From an uncultured Ectothiorhodospiraceae bacterium (GTDB lineage: Bacteria > Pseudomonadota > Gammaproteobacteria > UBA6429 > Thiohalophilaceae): a stretch of DNA of 64,000 nt. Numbering within the stretch: position 1 is the stretch's first letter; the number at the start of each line of letters is the position of its first letter. Location of the stretch: contig CAMYMU010000039.1 of assembly GCA_947259575.1 (NCBI GenBank), forward strand, positions 1 through 64,000, in the 5' to 3' direction. Positions 17,957 to 26,493 of the stretch are shown here, in pieces. Below the pieces are notes generated by a model. The model saw only the letters and a program-made list of their open reading frames with translations, searched no databases and was not told where the DNA came from. A program made the translations under genes and the position numbers.

Positions 17957-18190
17957 TTAGTATTGTGGTGAGTTAATTTGAACGGGCTTATAAGTTTTAG
18001 TCTTTCCTTCCTTGTACTTTGCGTTCAGTACGGAGACAAGAAACTGCACATGGGTGCAGACTTCAGATTTCGTTCCAGCCCTTACACCAGTGATATTATT
18101 GTAGTCACTAACAATAATAGAGCGAAACCAGGACTGACCATCCTCGGCTTCTATGTCTTCTGCGCTTAGAACACTTTTTAGCTTATACAT
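17957..18190 (-). CDS. Small hypothetical protein
   Basis: 77 residues, mixed polar composition, no membrane segment. It has a plausible ribosome site (AGAGA, five bases before ATG) and a compact fold-like ending (VCTHVQFLVSVLNAKYKEGK). A shorter open frame on the other strand lacks such signals. It lies between the divergent aminotransferase and arsJ promoters. No family is recognised. Confidence 0.45.
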   Translation of the reverse strand: MYKLKSVLSAEDIEAEDGQSWFRSIIVSDYNNITGVRAGTKSEVCTHVQFLVSVLNAKYKEGKTKTYKPVQINSPQY

Positions 18191-18303
18191 AAATATCTCT
18201 AGATCCGTTATAATTTGGCCTGGCTATAAAAATATCGTGCTTTTGTTTAAGAAATATTTCAATTACATTAAATGCATATTAATTAACTCAAACTGGATGA
18301 GCG

Positions 18304-19515
18304 GTGGAATCTGGCCTCAAAAATTATCTAGTCGTTACACTGAGCTATTGGGGTTTCACTATCACCGATGGTGCAATTCGGATGTTGGTTGTACTCTACT
18401 TTCACCTATTGGGCTATTCTCCCTTTGAAGTCGCCATGCTCTTTTTGTTCTACGAACTATTTGGTGTGATCACCAATCTGTTAGGGGGATGGTTAGGTGC
18501 ACGAATTGGTTTGAATATAACTATGCATATTGGCATGGGGATGCAAATCATTGCCCTGCTGATGTTAACTGTTCCTGATGCATGGCTAAGTGTCGCTTAT
18601 GTCATGTTCGCTCAGGCATTGTCAGGAATAGCCAAAGACCTAAACAAGATGTCAGCCAAGGCCAGTGTAAAAACTTTTCTACCAGAGCACACTGAATCAC
18701 GACTATTTAAATGGATTGCTATACTTACCGGCTCAAAAAACTCGCTGAAAGGAGCCGGTTTTTTTATTGGTGCTGTATTATTGGAAGTGGCTGATTTTCG
18801 TGGCGCCTTATTCATTTTGTCTGGATTCCTTTTCGTGATATTTATCCTTTCGGTAGTACTACTGCCAGGCAAGCTCGGAAAATCTAAAAGCAAGCCGAAA
18901 TTTTCACAAGTATTTTCCAAATCAAGTTACATCAACTGGTTATCTGCTGCGCGTTTCTTCCTCTTTGGTGCGCGCGATATATGGTTTGTTGTCGGCCTAC
19001 CTGTATTTTTGTATTCCGTCCTGGGGTGGAGCTTTTCACAGGTCGGAAGCTTTTTCGCGCTCTGGATTATTGGTTACGGTCTCGTGCAAGCCAGTGCCCC
19101 ATCGCTGATTAGTCGCAGTCACCATGGTAAAGGGCCTGATGGCAGAACTGCTCAAATATGGGCATATATCCTTTTTCTAGTTGTCATCACGCTTGCCATC
19201 TTAATGCAACAAAACTTTGATACAACGATTGTGTTGATAGCTGGGCTTACTGCATTTGGAGTAATCTTTGCGATTAACTCTGCCGTGCACTCGTACCTGA
19301 TTGTCGCCAGATCAGATCATGATAAAGTCTCAATGAATGTTGGATTTTATTATATGGCAAATGCCGGTGGGCGCTTAACAGGAACAGTCCTATCAGGTTT
19401 GATCTACCAATCCTATGGCTTAGCTGGTTGCTTGTGGTGGTCTGCTGGCTTTGTTTTATTGGCCGCATTACTTTCACATAAACTTAGCAGAGGCACTGAA
19501 GTACTACCTGAGTAA
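18304..19515 (+). CDS. arsJ: Organoarsenical efflux MFS transporter ArsJ
   Basis: 403 residues, 12 membrane helices. The N-terminal WGFTITDGAIRMLVVLYFH and the diagnostic SGIAKDLNKMSAKASVK plus LTGSKNSLKGAGFF stretches match ArsJ, which exports 1-arseno-3-phosphoglycerate made from arsenate by a glyceraldehyde-3-phosphate dehydrogenase. The start is a GTG at 18304, which fits the family N-terminus. The partner dehydrogenase gene normally beside arsJ is absent from this window, and no ArsR operator gene is near. It is followed 103 bp later by the Pho-boxed ugd operon. Arsenate enters cells through phosphate uptake, which gives the setting a rationale. Confidence 0.85.
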   Translation: MESGLKNYLVVTLSYWGFTITDGAIRMLVVLYFHLLGYSPFEVAMLFLFYELFGVITNLLGGWLGARIGLNITMHIGMGMQIIALLMLTVPDAWLSVAYVMFAQALSGIAKDLNKMSAKASVKTFLPEHTESRLFKWIAILTGSKNSLKGAGFFIGAVLLEVADFRGALFILSGFLFVIFILSVVLLPGKLGKSKSKPKFSQVFSKSSYINWLSAARFFLFGARDIWFVVGLPVFLYSVLGWSFSQVGSFFALWIIGYGLVQASAPSLISRSHHGKGPDGRTAQIWAYILFLVVITLAILMQQNFDTTIVLIAGLTAFGVIFAINSAVHSYLIVARSDHDKVSMNVGFYYMANAGGRLTGTVLSGLIYQSYGLAGCLWWSAGFVLLAALLSHKLSRGTEVLPE

Positions 19516-19534
19516 TATATTTTACGTCTCTTAA

Positions 19535-19574
19535 CTGTCATATATCTGACCCATCTCTGTCATATCCCCTATCC
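19535..19574 (+). promoter_or_regulatory. Tandem Pho box upstream of ugd-plcP-agt
   Basis: Two 18-bp boxes, CTGTCATATATCTGACCC and CTGTCATATCCCCTATCC, start exactly 22 bp apart, giving four units in 11-bp phase. The first half of each is a perfect CTGTCAT. A CATAAT sequence (19574-19579) at the end of the array could be the -10 element. The start codon of ugd is 45 bp further on. This is one of the clearest PhoB sites in the window. Confidence 0.8.
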
Positions 19575-19618
19575 ATAATTGTTTTAACAATTAATTATGA
19601 CGATAGGTTGAAGCATCT

Positions 19619-21010
19619 ATGAAAGTTACCGTATTTGGTACTGGTTATGTTGGTCTAGTCCAAGCAGCAGTCTTCGCAGAGGCTGGACATGATGTTGTTT
19701 GTGTTGATATAGACGTAGATCGTATTGAGAGTCTGAAAAAAGGCATTGTGCAAATTTATGAGCCCGGACTAGCACCTATCGTAAAACACAACCTTAATGA
19801 AGGCCGTATTAGATTCACAACCGATGCAGCTGAAGGTGTAGAACACGGAAAATTCCAATTCATTGCCGTTGGAACCCCGCCTGACGAAGATGGCTCTGCA
19901 GATTTACAATATGTCCTAGATGTAGCAGCAACAATTGCAACACACATGGTCGAGCCTAAAATCATTGTCGACAAATCAACTGTTCCTGTTGGAACAGCCG
20001 ATAAAGTAAAAGCTGTGGTAGAAGATATTCTCAAACAGCGTGATAAGAATATAGACTTTAACGTTGTATCAAACCCTGAATTTTTCAAAGAAGGGTCAGC
20101 GGTATCAGACTGTACCAAACCTGATCGTATCGTTATCGGGATAGACAATCCATCTGTTGAGCATGCAATGCGAGAACTATTTAGTCCTTTCAATCGAAAT
20201 CATGACCGCATCATTGTCATGGATGTACGCAGTGCTGAGATGACAAAATATGCAGCTAATTGCATGTTAGCGACAAAAATCAGCTTTATGAATGAAATGT
20301 CAAACATTGCTGAGAAAGTAGGTGCTGATATTGAATCAGTCCGACATGGAATCGGTTCTGACAGCCGAATCGGCTATCAGTTTATATACCCTGGCTGCGG
20401 ATATGGTGGCTCTTGCTTTCCAAAGGATATCAAAGCACTTATTAACACATCAACACAACACGGTTATGAGTCAAAAATACTAAAGTCTGTAGAGGCCGTA
20501 AACGCACAACAAAAAGAATTACTGTTTCACAAGATCCACAATCATTTTGATGGTGAACTCGAAGGCAAAACATTCGCTCTGTGGGGATTGAGTTTTAAAC
20601 CCAATACAGACGACATGCGCGAAGCACCGAGCCGTGTTTTAATGAAATTGCTTTGGAACTCAGGCGCAACGATTAAAGCATTTGATCCTGTCGCGATGCA
20701 GGAATGCAAAAGAATATATGGCGAACGTGAAAACCTTATTCTGGTTAACTCTGAAGAAGCTGCTTTAGAAAAGGCAGATGCCTTAATTATCGTTACAGAA
20801 TGGCAACAATTTAAGGCTCCAGATTTTGAAACAATTAAGCTAACACTTAATTCGCCTGTCATATTCGATGGTAGAAACATATATGATCCAAAGACATTGG
20901 CATCCTATGGCATTAACTATTACTCAATTGGTAGTAATAATGTTATAGCTACATACGATAGTGCAAGCGACAAAACACTATTCTCAGATGAAAATACTTA
21001 TGCGGCGTAG
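19619..21010 (+). CDS. ugd: UDP-glucose 6-dehydrogenase
   Basis: 463 residues. N-terminal Rossmann motif [18 protein letters not shown], central helix region with [15 protein letters not shown], catalytic cysteine C266 in [14 protein letters not shown], and the C-terminal domain [18 protein letters not shown]. It makes UDP-glucuronate from UDP-glucose with two NAD+. It is first in a run with plcP and agt behind a tandem Pho box, so the likely use of the product is glucuronosyl-diacylglycerol rather than capsule. Length is normal for the bacterial enzyme. Confidence 0.96.
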   Translation: MKVTVFGTGYVGLVQAAVFAEAGHDVVCVDIDVDRIESLKKGIVQIYEPGLAPIVKHNLNEGRIRFTTDAAEGVEHGKFQFIAVGTPPDEDGSADLQYVLDVAATIATHMVEPKIIVDKSTVPVGTADKVKAVVEDILKQRDKNIDFNVVSNPEFFKEGSAVSDCTKPDRIVIGIDNPSVEHAMRELFSPFNRNHDRIIVMDVRSAEMTKYAANCMLATKISFMNEMSNIAEKVGADIESVRHGIGSDSRIGYQFIYPGCGYGGSCFPKDIKALINTSTQHGYESKILKSVEAVNAQQKELLFHKIHNHFDGELEGKTFALWGLSFKPNTDDMREAPSRVLMKLLWNSGATIKAFDPVAMQECKRIYGERENLILVNSEEAALEKADALIIVTEWQQFKAPDFETIKLTLNSPVIFDGRNIYDPKTLASYGINYYSIGSNNVIATYDSASDKTLFSDENTYAA

Positions 21011-21042
21011 CTTCATAAAATCATCATATATTTGAAAGAAAC

Positions 21043-21061
21043 CTGTCATCTCTACTGACAA
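21043..21061 (+). promoter_or_regulatory. Pho-box-like pair upstream of plcP
   Basis: CTGTCAT (21043-21049) is followed by CTGACAA (21055-21061) with a 5-bp instead of a 4-bp spacer. The first half is perfect. It sits in the 84-bp ugd-plcP gap, 33 bp from the plcP start, and could be an internal PhoB promoter; the spacing is non-standard. Confidence 0.4.
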
Positions 21062-21094
21062 TACTAATTTTAGTTGAGTAACCGGGATATATTT

Positions 21095-21907
21095 ATGACG
21101 CCAATCCAAGACGTAGGCCCAATAAAATATCGGGCAATCTGGATATCGGATGTACATCTTGGCTATAAGGGATGTAAAGCAGAATATCTCCTCAATTTCC
21201 TTCGCTCTACAGAAACTGAATATCTATTTCTAGTCGGTGATATTATCGATATTTGGTCAATGAAACGTACCATGTATTGGCCACAATCACATAATAATGT
21301 TATTCGCACCATCCTCGGAAAAGCCAAGCACGACACTAAAGTGATCTATATCCCTGGCAACCATGATGAAGAGTTTCGTGCCTACGATGGCATGGTGCTT
21401 GGTAATGTCGAGATACATAATGAATATACACATACTACTGTCGACGGACGATCTGTCCATATGCTGCACGGTGATAAGTATGACGCAGTCATGCAATGTA
21501 GCAAGCTAACAGAATTTGTCGGCAATCTTAGTTATGACTTTATCCTCTATGCTAATCGTATTCTTGATAAGTTACGCCATCGATTAGGTTTTCCCTTCTG
21601 GTCCCTGGCTAAATTCATCAAGAGTAAAGTTAAGAATGCCATGGCACATATCCGAAAATATGAAAATATTGTCGCGGCAGAGGCTAAAAAGAATGGTCAT
21701 GATGTCGTTGTCTGCGGTCATATCCACCATGCAGATATCCGCCTCATCGGTGATGTTATGTATTGTAACGATGGTGACTGGATCGAACACTGCACTGCCC
21801 TGGTAGAGCAACTCGACGGCACAATAGAATTAATTCACTGGTCTGATCGTAAAATGGCCTTGAAGGCCGACTCAGAAGTTGCCCTAGAAATCCCACAAGT
21901 CGCATGA
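21095..21907 (+). CDS. plcP: PlcP-type phospholipase C (calcineurin-like metallophosphoesterase)
   Basis: 270 residues. Two-metal phosphoesterase motifs are all present: SDVHLG (Asp19, His21), VGDIIDIW, IPGNHDEE, HGDKYD and CGHIHHADI. It is annotated in many genomes as an LpxH-like UDP-diacylglucosamine hydrolase, but the WPQSHNNVIRTI and YDFILYANRILDKLRHRLG stretches and the partner agt gene fit PlcP, which splits phosphatidylcholine or phosphatidylethanolamine into diacylglycerol and phospho-headgroup under phosphate starvation. The ATG at 21095 with GGGA upstream is preferred to a TTG 21 bp earlier. It overlaps agt by 4 bp (ATGA). Confidence 0.85.
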   Translation: MTPIQDVGPIKYRAIWISDVHLGYKGCKAEYLLNFLRSTETEYLFLVGDIIDIWSMKRTMYWPQSHNNVIRTILGKAKHDTKVIYIPGNHDEEFRAYDGMVLGNVEIHNEYTHTTVDGRSVHMLHGDKYDAVMQCSKLTEFVGNLSYDFILYANRILDKLRHRLGFPFWSLAKFIKSKVKNAMAHIRKYENIVAAEAKKNGHDVVVCGHIHHADIRLIGDVMYCNDGDWIEHCTALVEQLDGTIELIHWSDRKMALKADSEVALEIPQVA

Positions 21908-22956
21908 AAATAGCCGTTGTTACAGATGCGTGGGCACCACAGACGAATGGTGTTGTTACGACCCTAACCCGCACACGTGAGTGCTTAACCAAGATGGGTC
22001 ATGACGTACATTATGTTACGCCACTGTCTTTCAAAACCATTCCTTTGCCCACCTACCCGGACATACGAATCTCACTTTTTCCTGGCCGAAAGGTTTACAA
22101 GACACTCGATGAATTCGAGCCTGATGCTGTACATATTGCGACTGAGGGTACATTAGGGGCTGCAGCCAGAAGGTATTGTCTGAAGCGAAATATTAAATTC
22201 ACGACCGCCTATCACACCCAATTTCCATACTATATTCGCTTACGTGTACCCATCCCCATCTCATTCAGTTACGCCGTGCTCCGACGGTTTCACGCCAAAT
22301 CTGAACGCATCATGGTGCCGACTGAGTCACAAAGACAGGAATTATTGAAGTGGGGATTTAAAAATGTCGTTATCTGGTCACGTGGAGTTGATACTGAGTT
22401 ATTTAAACCTCGTACGAAATCCTTCATTAAGGACGAACGCCCCATCACACTGTATGCTGGACGTGTTGCCGTCGAAAAAAACCTCGATGCCTTTTTATCA
22501 CTGGATATACCGGGCACAAAATACATCGTTGGTGATGGACCTGACCGCGAAGCACTCAGTAAAAAATACCCCGATGCTAAATTTGTCGGTTTCAAGTTTG
22601 GAGAAGAACTCGCAAGCTATATGGCTGCTGCAGATACGTTTGTTTTCCCGAGTCGCACTGACACGTTTGGCATAGTGATGCTCGATGCCATGGCCTGTGG
22701 TGTACCTGTGGCCGCCTACCCCGTCACTGGGCCTGTTGACGTGGTACAACATGGAGTGACTGGAGTTCTTGATGATGACCTCGGCAAGGCTGTACAACAA
22801 GCACAGGCCCTATCACCACAAAATGCACGCGAATATGCAGAAAAACATTCATGGATGTCGGCTACAGAACAGTTTTATTCACACCTGGAAATAAACAAAA
22901 AGGAAGAAATCGAAGCCTGTCTCGATTCAGATTCAGCTGACAAGCTGGTTTCCTAA
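21904..22956 (+). CDS. agt: Agt-type glycosyltransferase for glyco/glucuronosyl-diacylglycerol (GT4)
   Basis: 350-residue GT-B glycosyltransferase. The N-terminal VTDAWAPQTNGVVTTLTRT, acceptor-side HIATEGTLGAAARRYCLKR and YHTQFPYYIRLRVPIP are typical of the rhizobial/marine Agt and SqdX group. In the donor site the usual E-x7-E is D-x7-D (DTFGIVMLD). Agt adds glucose or glucuronate to the diacylglycerol released by PlcP, using UDP-sugars; ugd upstream supplies UDP-glucuronate. It is translationally coupled to plcP. Its last 24 bp overlap the end of a glycosyltransferase gene on the other strand. Confidence 0.85.
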   Translation: MKIAVVTDAWAPQTNGVVTTLTRTRECLTKMGHDVHYVTPLSFKTIPLPTYPDIRISLFPGRKVYKTLDEFEPDAVHIATEGTLGAAARRYCLKRNIKFTTAYHTQFPYYIRLRVPIPISFSYAVLRRFHAKSERIMVPTESQRQELLKWGFKNVVIWSRGVDTELFKPRTKSFIKDERPITLYAGRVAVEKNLDAFLSLDIPGTKYIVGDGPDREALSKKYPDAKFVGFKFGEELASYMAAADTFVFPSRTDTFGIVMLDAMACGVPVAAYPVTGPVDVVQHGVTGVLDDDLGKAVQQAQALSPQNAREYAEKHSWMSATEQFYSHLEINKKEEIEACLDSDSADKLVS

Positions 22957-24144
22957 ATTATCTTCGCTGATAGTCTGCGGAAGATCATCAGTTATCAAGT
23001 CATGGTATAAATCCACCAGGCGGTTGGTCATTTCTTCCGCCGTCCATTCCTTCACATATTCACGTGCTTCATTTGCAAGTCGTGTTCGCAGGCTTGAGTT
23101 TTCCAATAAACGCTGCGCATTTGCTGAAAATGCCATTGGCTCTTCAATCGTTACCAGGGCACCTTTGCGTGCATTCAAAATGTCCTTAGTGCCCATCACT
23201 GCAGTTGACACAACGGGTACACCTAATGCCATTGCTTCGAGAAGTACCAGCCCCTGTGTTTCTGTTCGTGATGCAAAGACAAAGGCATCGCCGGCACAAT
23301 AACAATCAAGTAAGTCACCCTCTCGTGACAGATAACCAATAAACATCACATTTTCGGTTAAACCTAATTGTTCTACCTGTTTACGTAAGTGCCCTAGTGC
23401 GGGCCCCTCACCTGCAATCACGAAGAGTACATCAGGTATTTTTTTATGTAAGTGCGAGAGCATCTGTAGCAGGAACCCAATATTTTTTTCATGCGCGACT
23501 CGGCCAACATGAACTAATACCGGCCGGTCCTGATCAATACCGTGTTTGTCCCGAAATACATGCCCCTGACCTGACTGGAGCTCATCTAACACAATCCCTG
23601 TCGGCACAATTCTTGTGGCAGTCTTAACACCATATTTAACCAGTACATCCTTCATCGCGGTCGATGGGGTGATCACCATGTCAACGCTATTGCATTGCTT
23701 GCGGGTAAACATGCGCGCCAGATAACGCATCCATGACTTTGGGACATAGGGGAAATAGTGATACAGGTATTCTTCAAAGAAAGTGTGATAAGTCTCAACA
23801 CTGGGGATACCGAGTTCTTTTGCCAGCTTCACGCCCTCATAGTGAGCAATGAAAGGTGTTTGTATATGAAGTAGATCAAAATCCTGCGCCTTCAGTCCGG
23901 GTAGCAATTTCGCGATAAATTTGCGAGACATCATTCGATCTTCTGGATCCAGAATCACCTTGCTTGAAGGAACGCGAATAATATTATCTTCAGGTATCTG
24001 CTCGTCGGCCTGGTCGGCGTAATCCGGTGCAATCAGGGTTACTTCATGCCCCATCGATAATAAAGTTTGTCGAAATAGCTTTATCGATGTTGATACACCA
24101 TTAATTCTTGGAAAATAGACATCCGTAATCATCAGGATGCGCAT
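22933..24144 (-). CDS. GT4 glycosyltransferase, diacylglycerol glucosyltransferase-like
   Basis: 403 residues, two Rossmann domains. N-terminal ITDVYFPRINGVSTSIKLF, acceptor motif HIQTPFIAHYEGVKLAKELG and YHTFFEEYLYHYFPYVP, donor region VHVGRVAHEKNI and ASRTETQGLVLLEAMALG (E-x7-E intact). These stretches resemble 1,2-diacylglycerol 3-glucosyltransferases of the alMGS/Agt-related clade. It could make monoglucosyl-diacylglycerol or extend the Agt product. It is the second gene after the PAP2 phosphatase (24 bp gap) and overlaps agt tail-to-tail by 24 bp. Confidence 0.8.
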   Translation of the reverse strand: MRILMITDVYFPRINGVSTSIKLFRQTLLSMGHEVTLIAPDYADQADEQIPEDNIIRVPSSKVILDPEDRMMSRKFIAKLLPGLKAQDFDLLHIQTPFIAHYEGVKLAKELGIPSVETYHTFFEEYLYHYFPYVPKSWMRYLARMFTRKQCNSVDMVITPSTAMKDVLVKYGVKTATRIVPTGIVLDELQSGQGHVFRDKHGIDQDRPVLVHVGRVAHEKNIGFLLQMLSHLHKKIPDVLFVIAGEGPALGHLRKQVEQLGLTENVMFIGYLSREGDLLDCYCAGDAFVFASRTETQGLVLLEAMALGVPVVSTAVMGTKDILNARKGALVTIEEPMAFSANAQRLLENSSLRTRLANEAREYVKEWTAEEMTNRLVDLYHDLITDDLPQTISEDNLGNQLVS

Positions 24145-24168
24145 AGGGCAGTTCCTTATTATATTAGT

Positions 24169-24708
24169 TTAATAAATAGCGATACCAAGACTGGCAATCA
24201 GTGCACCAATTAACGCACCGGCAATGACGTCGGTAGGATAATGTAAGCCTAAGATGACGCGTGACATGGCGACCAATACAGTAAAAGGAATCAGCAACAA
24301 AGCCAGCTCCGGGTAAAAGTTAATGGCGAGAATTGTGAAGCCCACTGCATGTAAGGTATGCCCGGATGGAAAGCTGTAATGATCCAGCAAACGTGCACCC
24401 GGTATAATGTCAGCACTGGTAGAACAGGGACGCTCGCGACTGGTTAGTTTTTTTAAAGCCTTATAAACAACAAGATTGAGAACCCCAGCAAAGATCATTA
24501 AGATTGAGACAGGGATTGCATCTATGCCATAGATAAAGGGCAAACAGGCAATAAGGCTATACCAGAGCACACCATCACCCAGTCGGCTTACAACTGAAAA
24601 GAACCCTTGTATGATAGGTGCACTTAGCGAGTTATTTACCTGGCGACAGAAAGCGAGTTCTTTCTCAACTGCACGCTGTAACAGCATATGTGTTCTTGCG
24701 TATCCCAT
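24169..24708 (-). CDS. PAP2-family membrane phosphatase
   Basis: 179 residues, about six membrane helices. All three acid-phosphatase signatures are present: K-x6-RP (KKLTSRERP), PSGH (YSFPSGHTLHAVGF) and SR-x5-H-x3-D (SRVILGLHYPTDV). Family members dephosphorylate phosphatidate, phosphatidylglycerol phosphate or undecaprenyl diphosphate at the membrane. Upstream of a diacylglycerol-type glycosyltransferase in the same operon, phosphatidate to diacylglycerol is the most sensible reaction, but this is inferred. The ATG at 24708 has AAGG nine bases upstream. Confidence 0.85.
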   Translation of the reverse strand: MGYARTHMLLQRAVEKELAFCRQVNNSLSAPIIQGFFSVVSRLGDGVLWYSLIACLPFIYGIDAIPVSILMIFAGVLNLVVYKALKKLTSRERPCSTSADIIPGARLLDHYSFPSGHTLHAVGFTILAINFYPELALLLIPFTVLVAMSRVILGLHYPTDVIAGALIGALIASLGIAIY

Positions 24709-24798
24709 ATCAAAATACCTTTACCTGTTTTAACAAGTTTTAGCTTTCGATATGGCAAGTGGGTTACACTTAAATGAACCTTTTATGACGGATTACCG

Positions 24799-25962
24799 AT
24801 GCCAAACTCACCAACTTTAATGGAATCGTTACAGGCTCTGATCGGAACACCCTCAGTGAGTAGCGTACAGCCGCAGCATGATCAGAGTAACCGCCCGGTT
24901 ATCGATCTTTTAGCAAACTGGTTGTCTGACCTGGGTTTTGCCATCGAAATCATGCCCATACCAGGGCAGCCCGATAAAGCGAACTTAATCGCCACTCTGG
25001 GAAAAGGGCCCGGTGGCCTGATCCTCTCTGGCCACACCGATACTGTTCCTTTTAATGAGCAATACTGGACGTCGGATCCCTTCAAGTTGACCGAACGCGA
25101 TAATAAATTGTTTGGTCTGGGCAGTGCCGATATGAAAAGTTTTATGGGGCTGGCAATCGAAGCGGTTAAACAACATGACATGAAACGTTTGCATGCACCG
25201 CTAATACTGCTGGCAACCGCCGATGAAGAAAGCTCAATGGATGGCGCGGTGGCGTTGGTCGAAGCCGATCGGCCAAAGGCAAAGTATGCGATCGTCGGTG
25301 AGCCGACTGGGCTCAAACCTATACGCGCGCACAAAGGCATTATTATGGAGTCGATTCGTCTCAAGGGGCAATCGGGTCATTCCAGTAACCCGGAACTGGG
25401 GAATAATGCGATGGAAGGCATGCACCAGGTCATTAGCGAGATCCTGTTATGGCGTCACGAGCTACAGGCCAGGCATCACGATCCAAGTTTTACTGTGCCC
25501 TACCCAACCTTAAATTTGGGCCACATTCATGGTGGGGATAATCCAAACCGGATCTGTGGTGACTGTGAGTTACATATCGACCTCCGTCCCCTGCCCGGTA
25601 TGTCCAGCGATGAACTACGTGATCAGATTGATCAACGGGTAAAGGCACGCCTCGCTGACAGTGACCTGGAATATGAACGAACGCCATTAATTCGGGGTAC
25701 CGATCCCATGTTTACCGCCGCTGATTCCGAAATTGTGCAAATGGCGGAAAAATTAACGGGTCACCAGGCAGAATCAGTTGCATATTGTACCGAGGGCCCC
25801 TATTTAAATAGTATGGGTATGCAAACCGTTATCATGGGTCCAGGGCATATCGATCAAGCACACCAGCCCGATGAGTTCCTGCCCATGGAACAAATTCAGC
25901 CGGCTGTTGACTTAATAGGTAGCATGATTGAAAAGACCTGTATGGAGAACGATGAGCATTAA
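24799..25962 (+). CDS. argE: Acetylornithine deacetylase
   Basis: 387 residues, M20 metallopeptidase fold. Zinc-site motifs SGHTDTVPF, GSADMKSFMGL, ATADEESSMDGA and HQPDEF, and the substrate motif VGEPTGLKPIRAHKG, are those of ArgE. It removes the acetyl group from N-acetylornithine in arginine synthesis. argA, catalysing the first step, lies 1.8 kb downstream on the same strand with two lipoprotein genes and a repeat between. Its 3' end overlaps the start of the next gene by 11 bp. Confidence 0.94.
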   Translation: MPNSPTLMESLQALIGTPSVSSVQPQHDQSNRPVIDLLANWLSDLGFAIEIMPIPGQPDKANLIATLGKGPGGLILSGHTDTVPFNEQYWTSDPFKLTERDNKLFGLGSADMKSFMGLAIEAVKQHDMKRLHAPLILLATADEESSMDGAVALVEADRPKAKYAIVGEPTGLKPIRAHKGIIMESIRLKGQSGHSSNPELGNNAMEGMHQVISEILLWRHELQARHHDPSFTVPYPTLNLGHIHGGDNPNRICGDCELHIDLRPLPGMSSDELRDQIDQRVKARLADSDLEYERTPLIRGTDPMFTAADSEIVQMAEKLTGHQAESVAYCTEGPYLNSMGMQTVIMGPGHIDQAHQPDEFLPMEQIQPAVDLIGSMIEKTCMENDEH

Positions 25963-26491
25963 ATTATTCAGTCTGTTTGTACTCACCAGCTTAGTAATGC
26001 TGGGCTGCCAATCTGCGCCGCTATTACCCGTACCCAAAACTAACCCCCCTGTTGCCGCCGTGCAGAGCAACCCAGATGCGCACAAGGATCAAATCGTAAC
26101 CTGGGGTGGGGTCATCCTTAGCAGCGCAGCTAAAAAAGACGGGACAGAAATTACCATACTCGCCAAACGTTTGAGCAGCTCAACACGCCCCATCGAAAGT
26201 GATGTGTCACTCGGTCGATTCATTACCAACATTAACGGCTTTCTAGATCCCGCCGTCTTTGCACCAGGACGTGAAATGAGTGTCAACGGTATAGTAACCG
26301 GTACAGAAAATCGTAAAGTCGATGACTATGATTATCTCTATCCGGTAGTGAAAGCCACAACTTATCACCTCTGGCCAGTACGAATAAAATATGAGGACGA
26401 TGATTATTATTGGGACCCATGGTACGGCCCCTGGTACTACCCTTACCCTTATTACCACCGTCCTCATCGGACGATAAAAGAAGTGAGATAA
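25952..26491 (+). CDS. slp: Slp-family outer-membrane lipoprotein (copy 1)
   Basis: 179 residues with the ATG at 25952, which has GGAG four bases upstream and overlaps argE. The lipobox is VMLGC (Cys19). The Slp domain contains WGGVILSSAAKKDGTEITIL and GRFITNINGFLDPAVFAPGRE. Slp proteins are starvation- or stationary-phase-induced outer-membrane lipoproteins of unclear function. The C-terminus is an unusual aromatic tail very rich in Tyr, Trp and Pro (about the last 30 residues), absent from copy 2. Confidence 0.88.
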   Translation: MSIKLFSLFVLTSLVMLGCQSAPLLPVPKTNPPVAAVQSNPDAHKDQIVTWGGVILSSAAKKDGTEITILAKRLSSSTRPIESDVSLGRFITNINGFLDPAVFAPGREMSVNGIVTGTENRKVDDYDYLYPVVKATTYHLWPVRIKYEDDDYYWDPWYGPWYYPYPYYHRPHRTIKEVR

Positions 26492-26493
26492 AA

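Noticed and set aside
24752-24769. Pho-box-like GTGTAACCCACTTGCCAT upstream of the PAP2 gene (minus strand)
   Set aside because: Half sites match at only six and five of seven with a non-AT spacer. It is too weak to call, though the position would suit the model.
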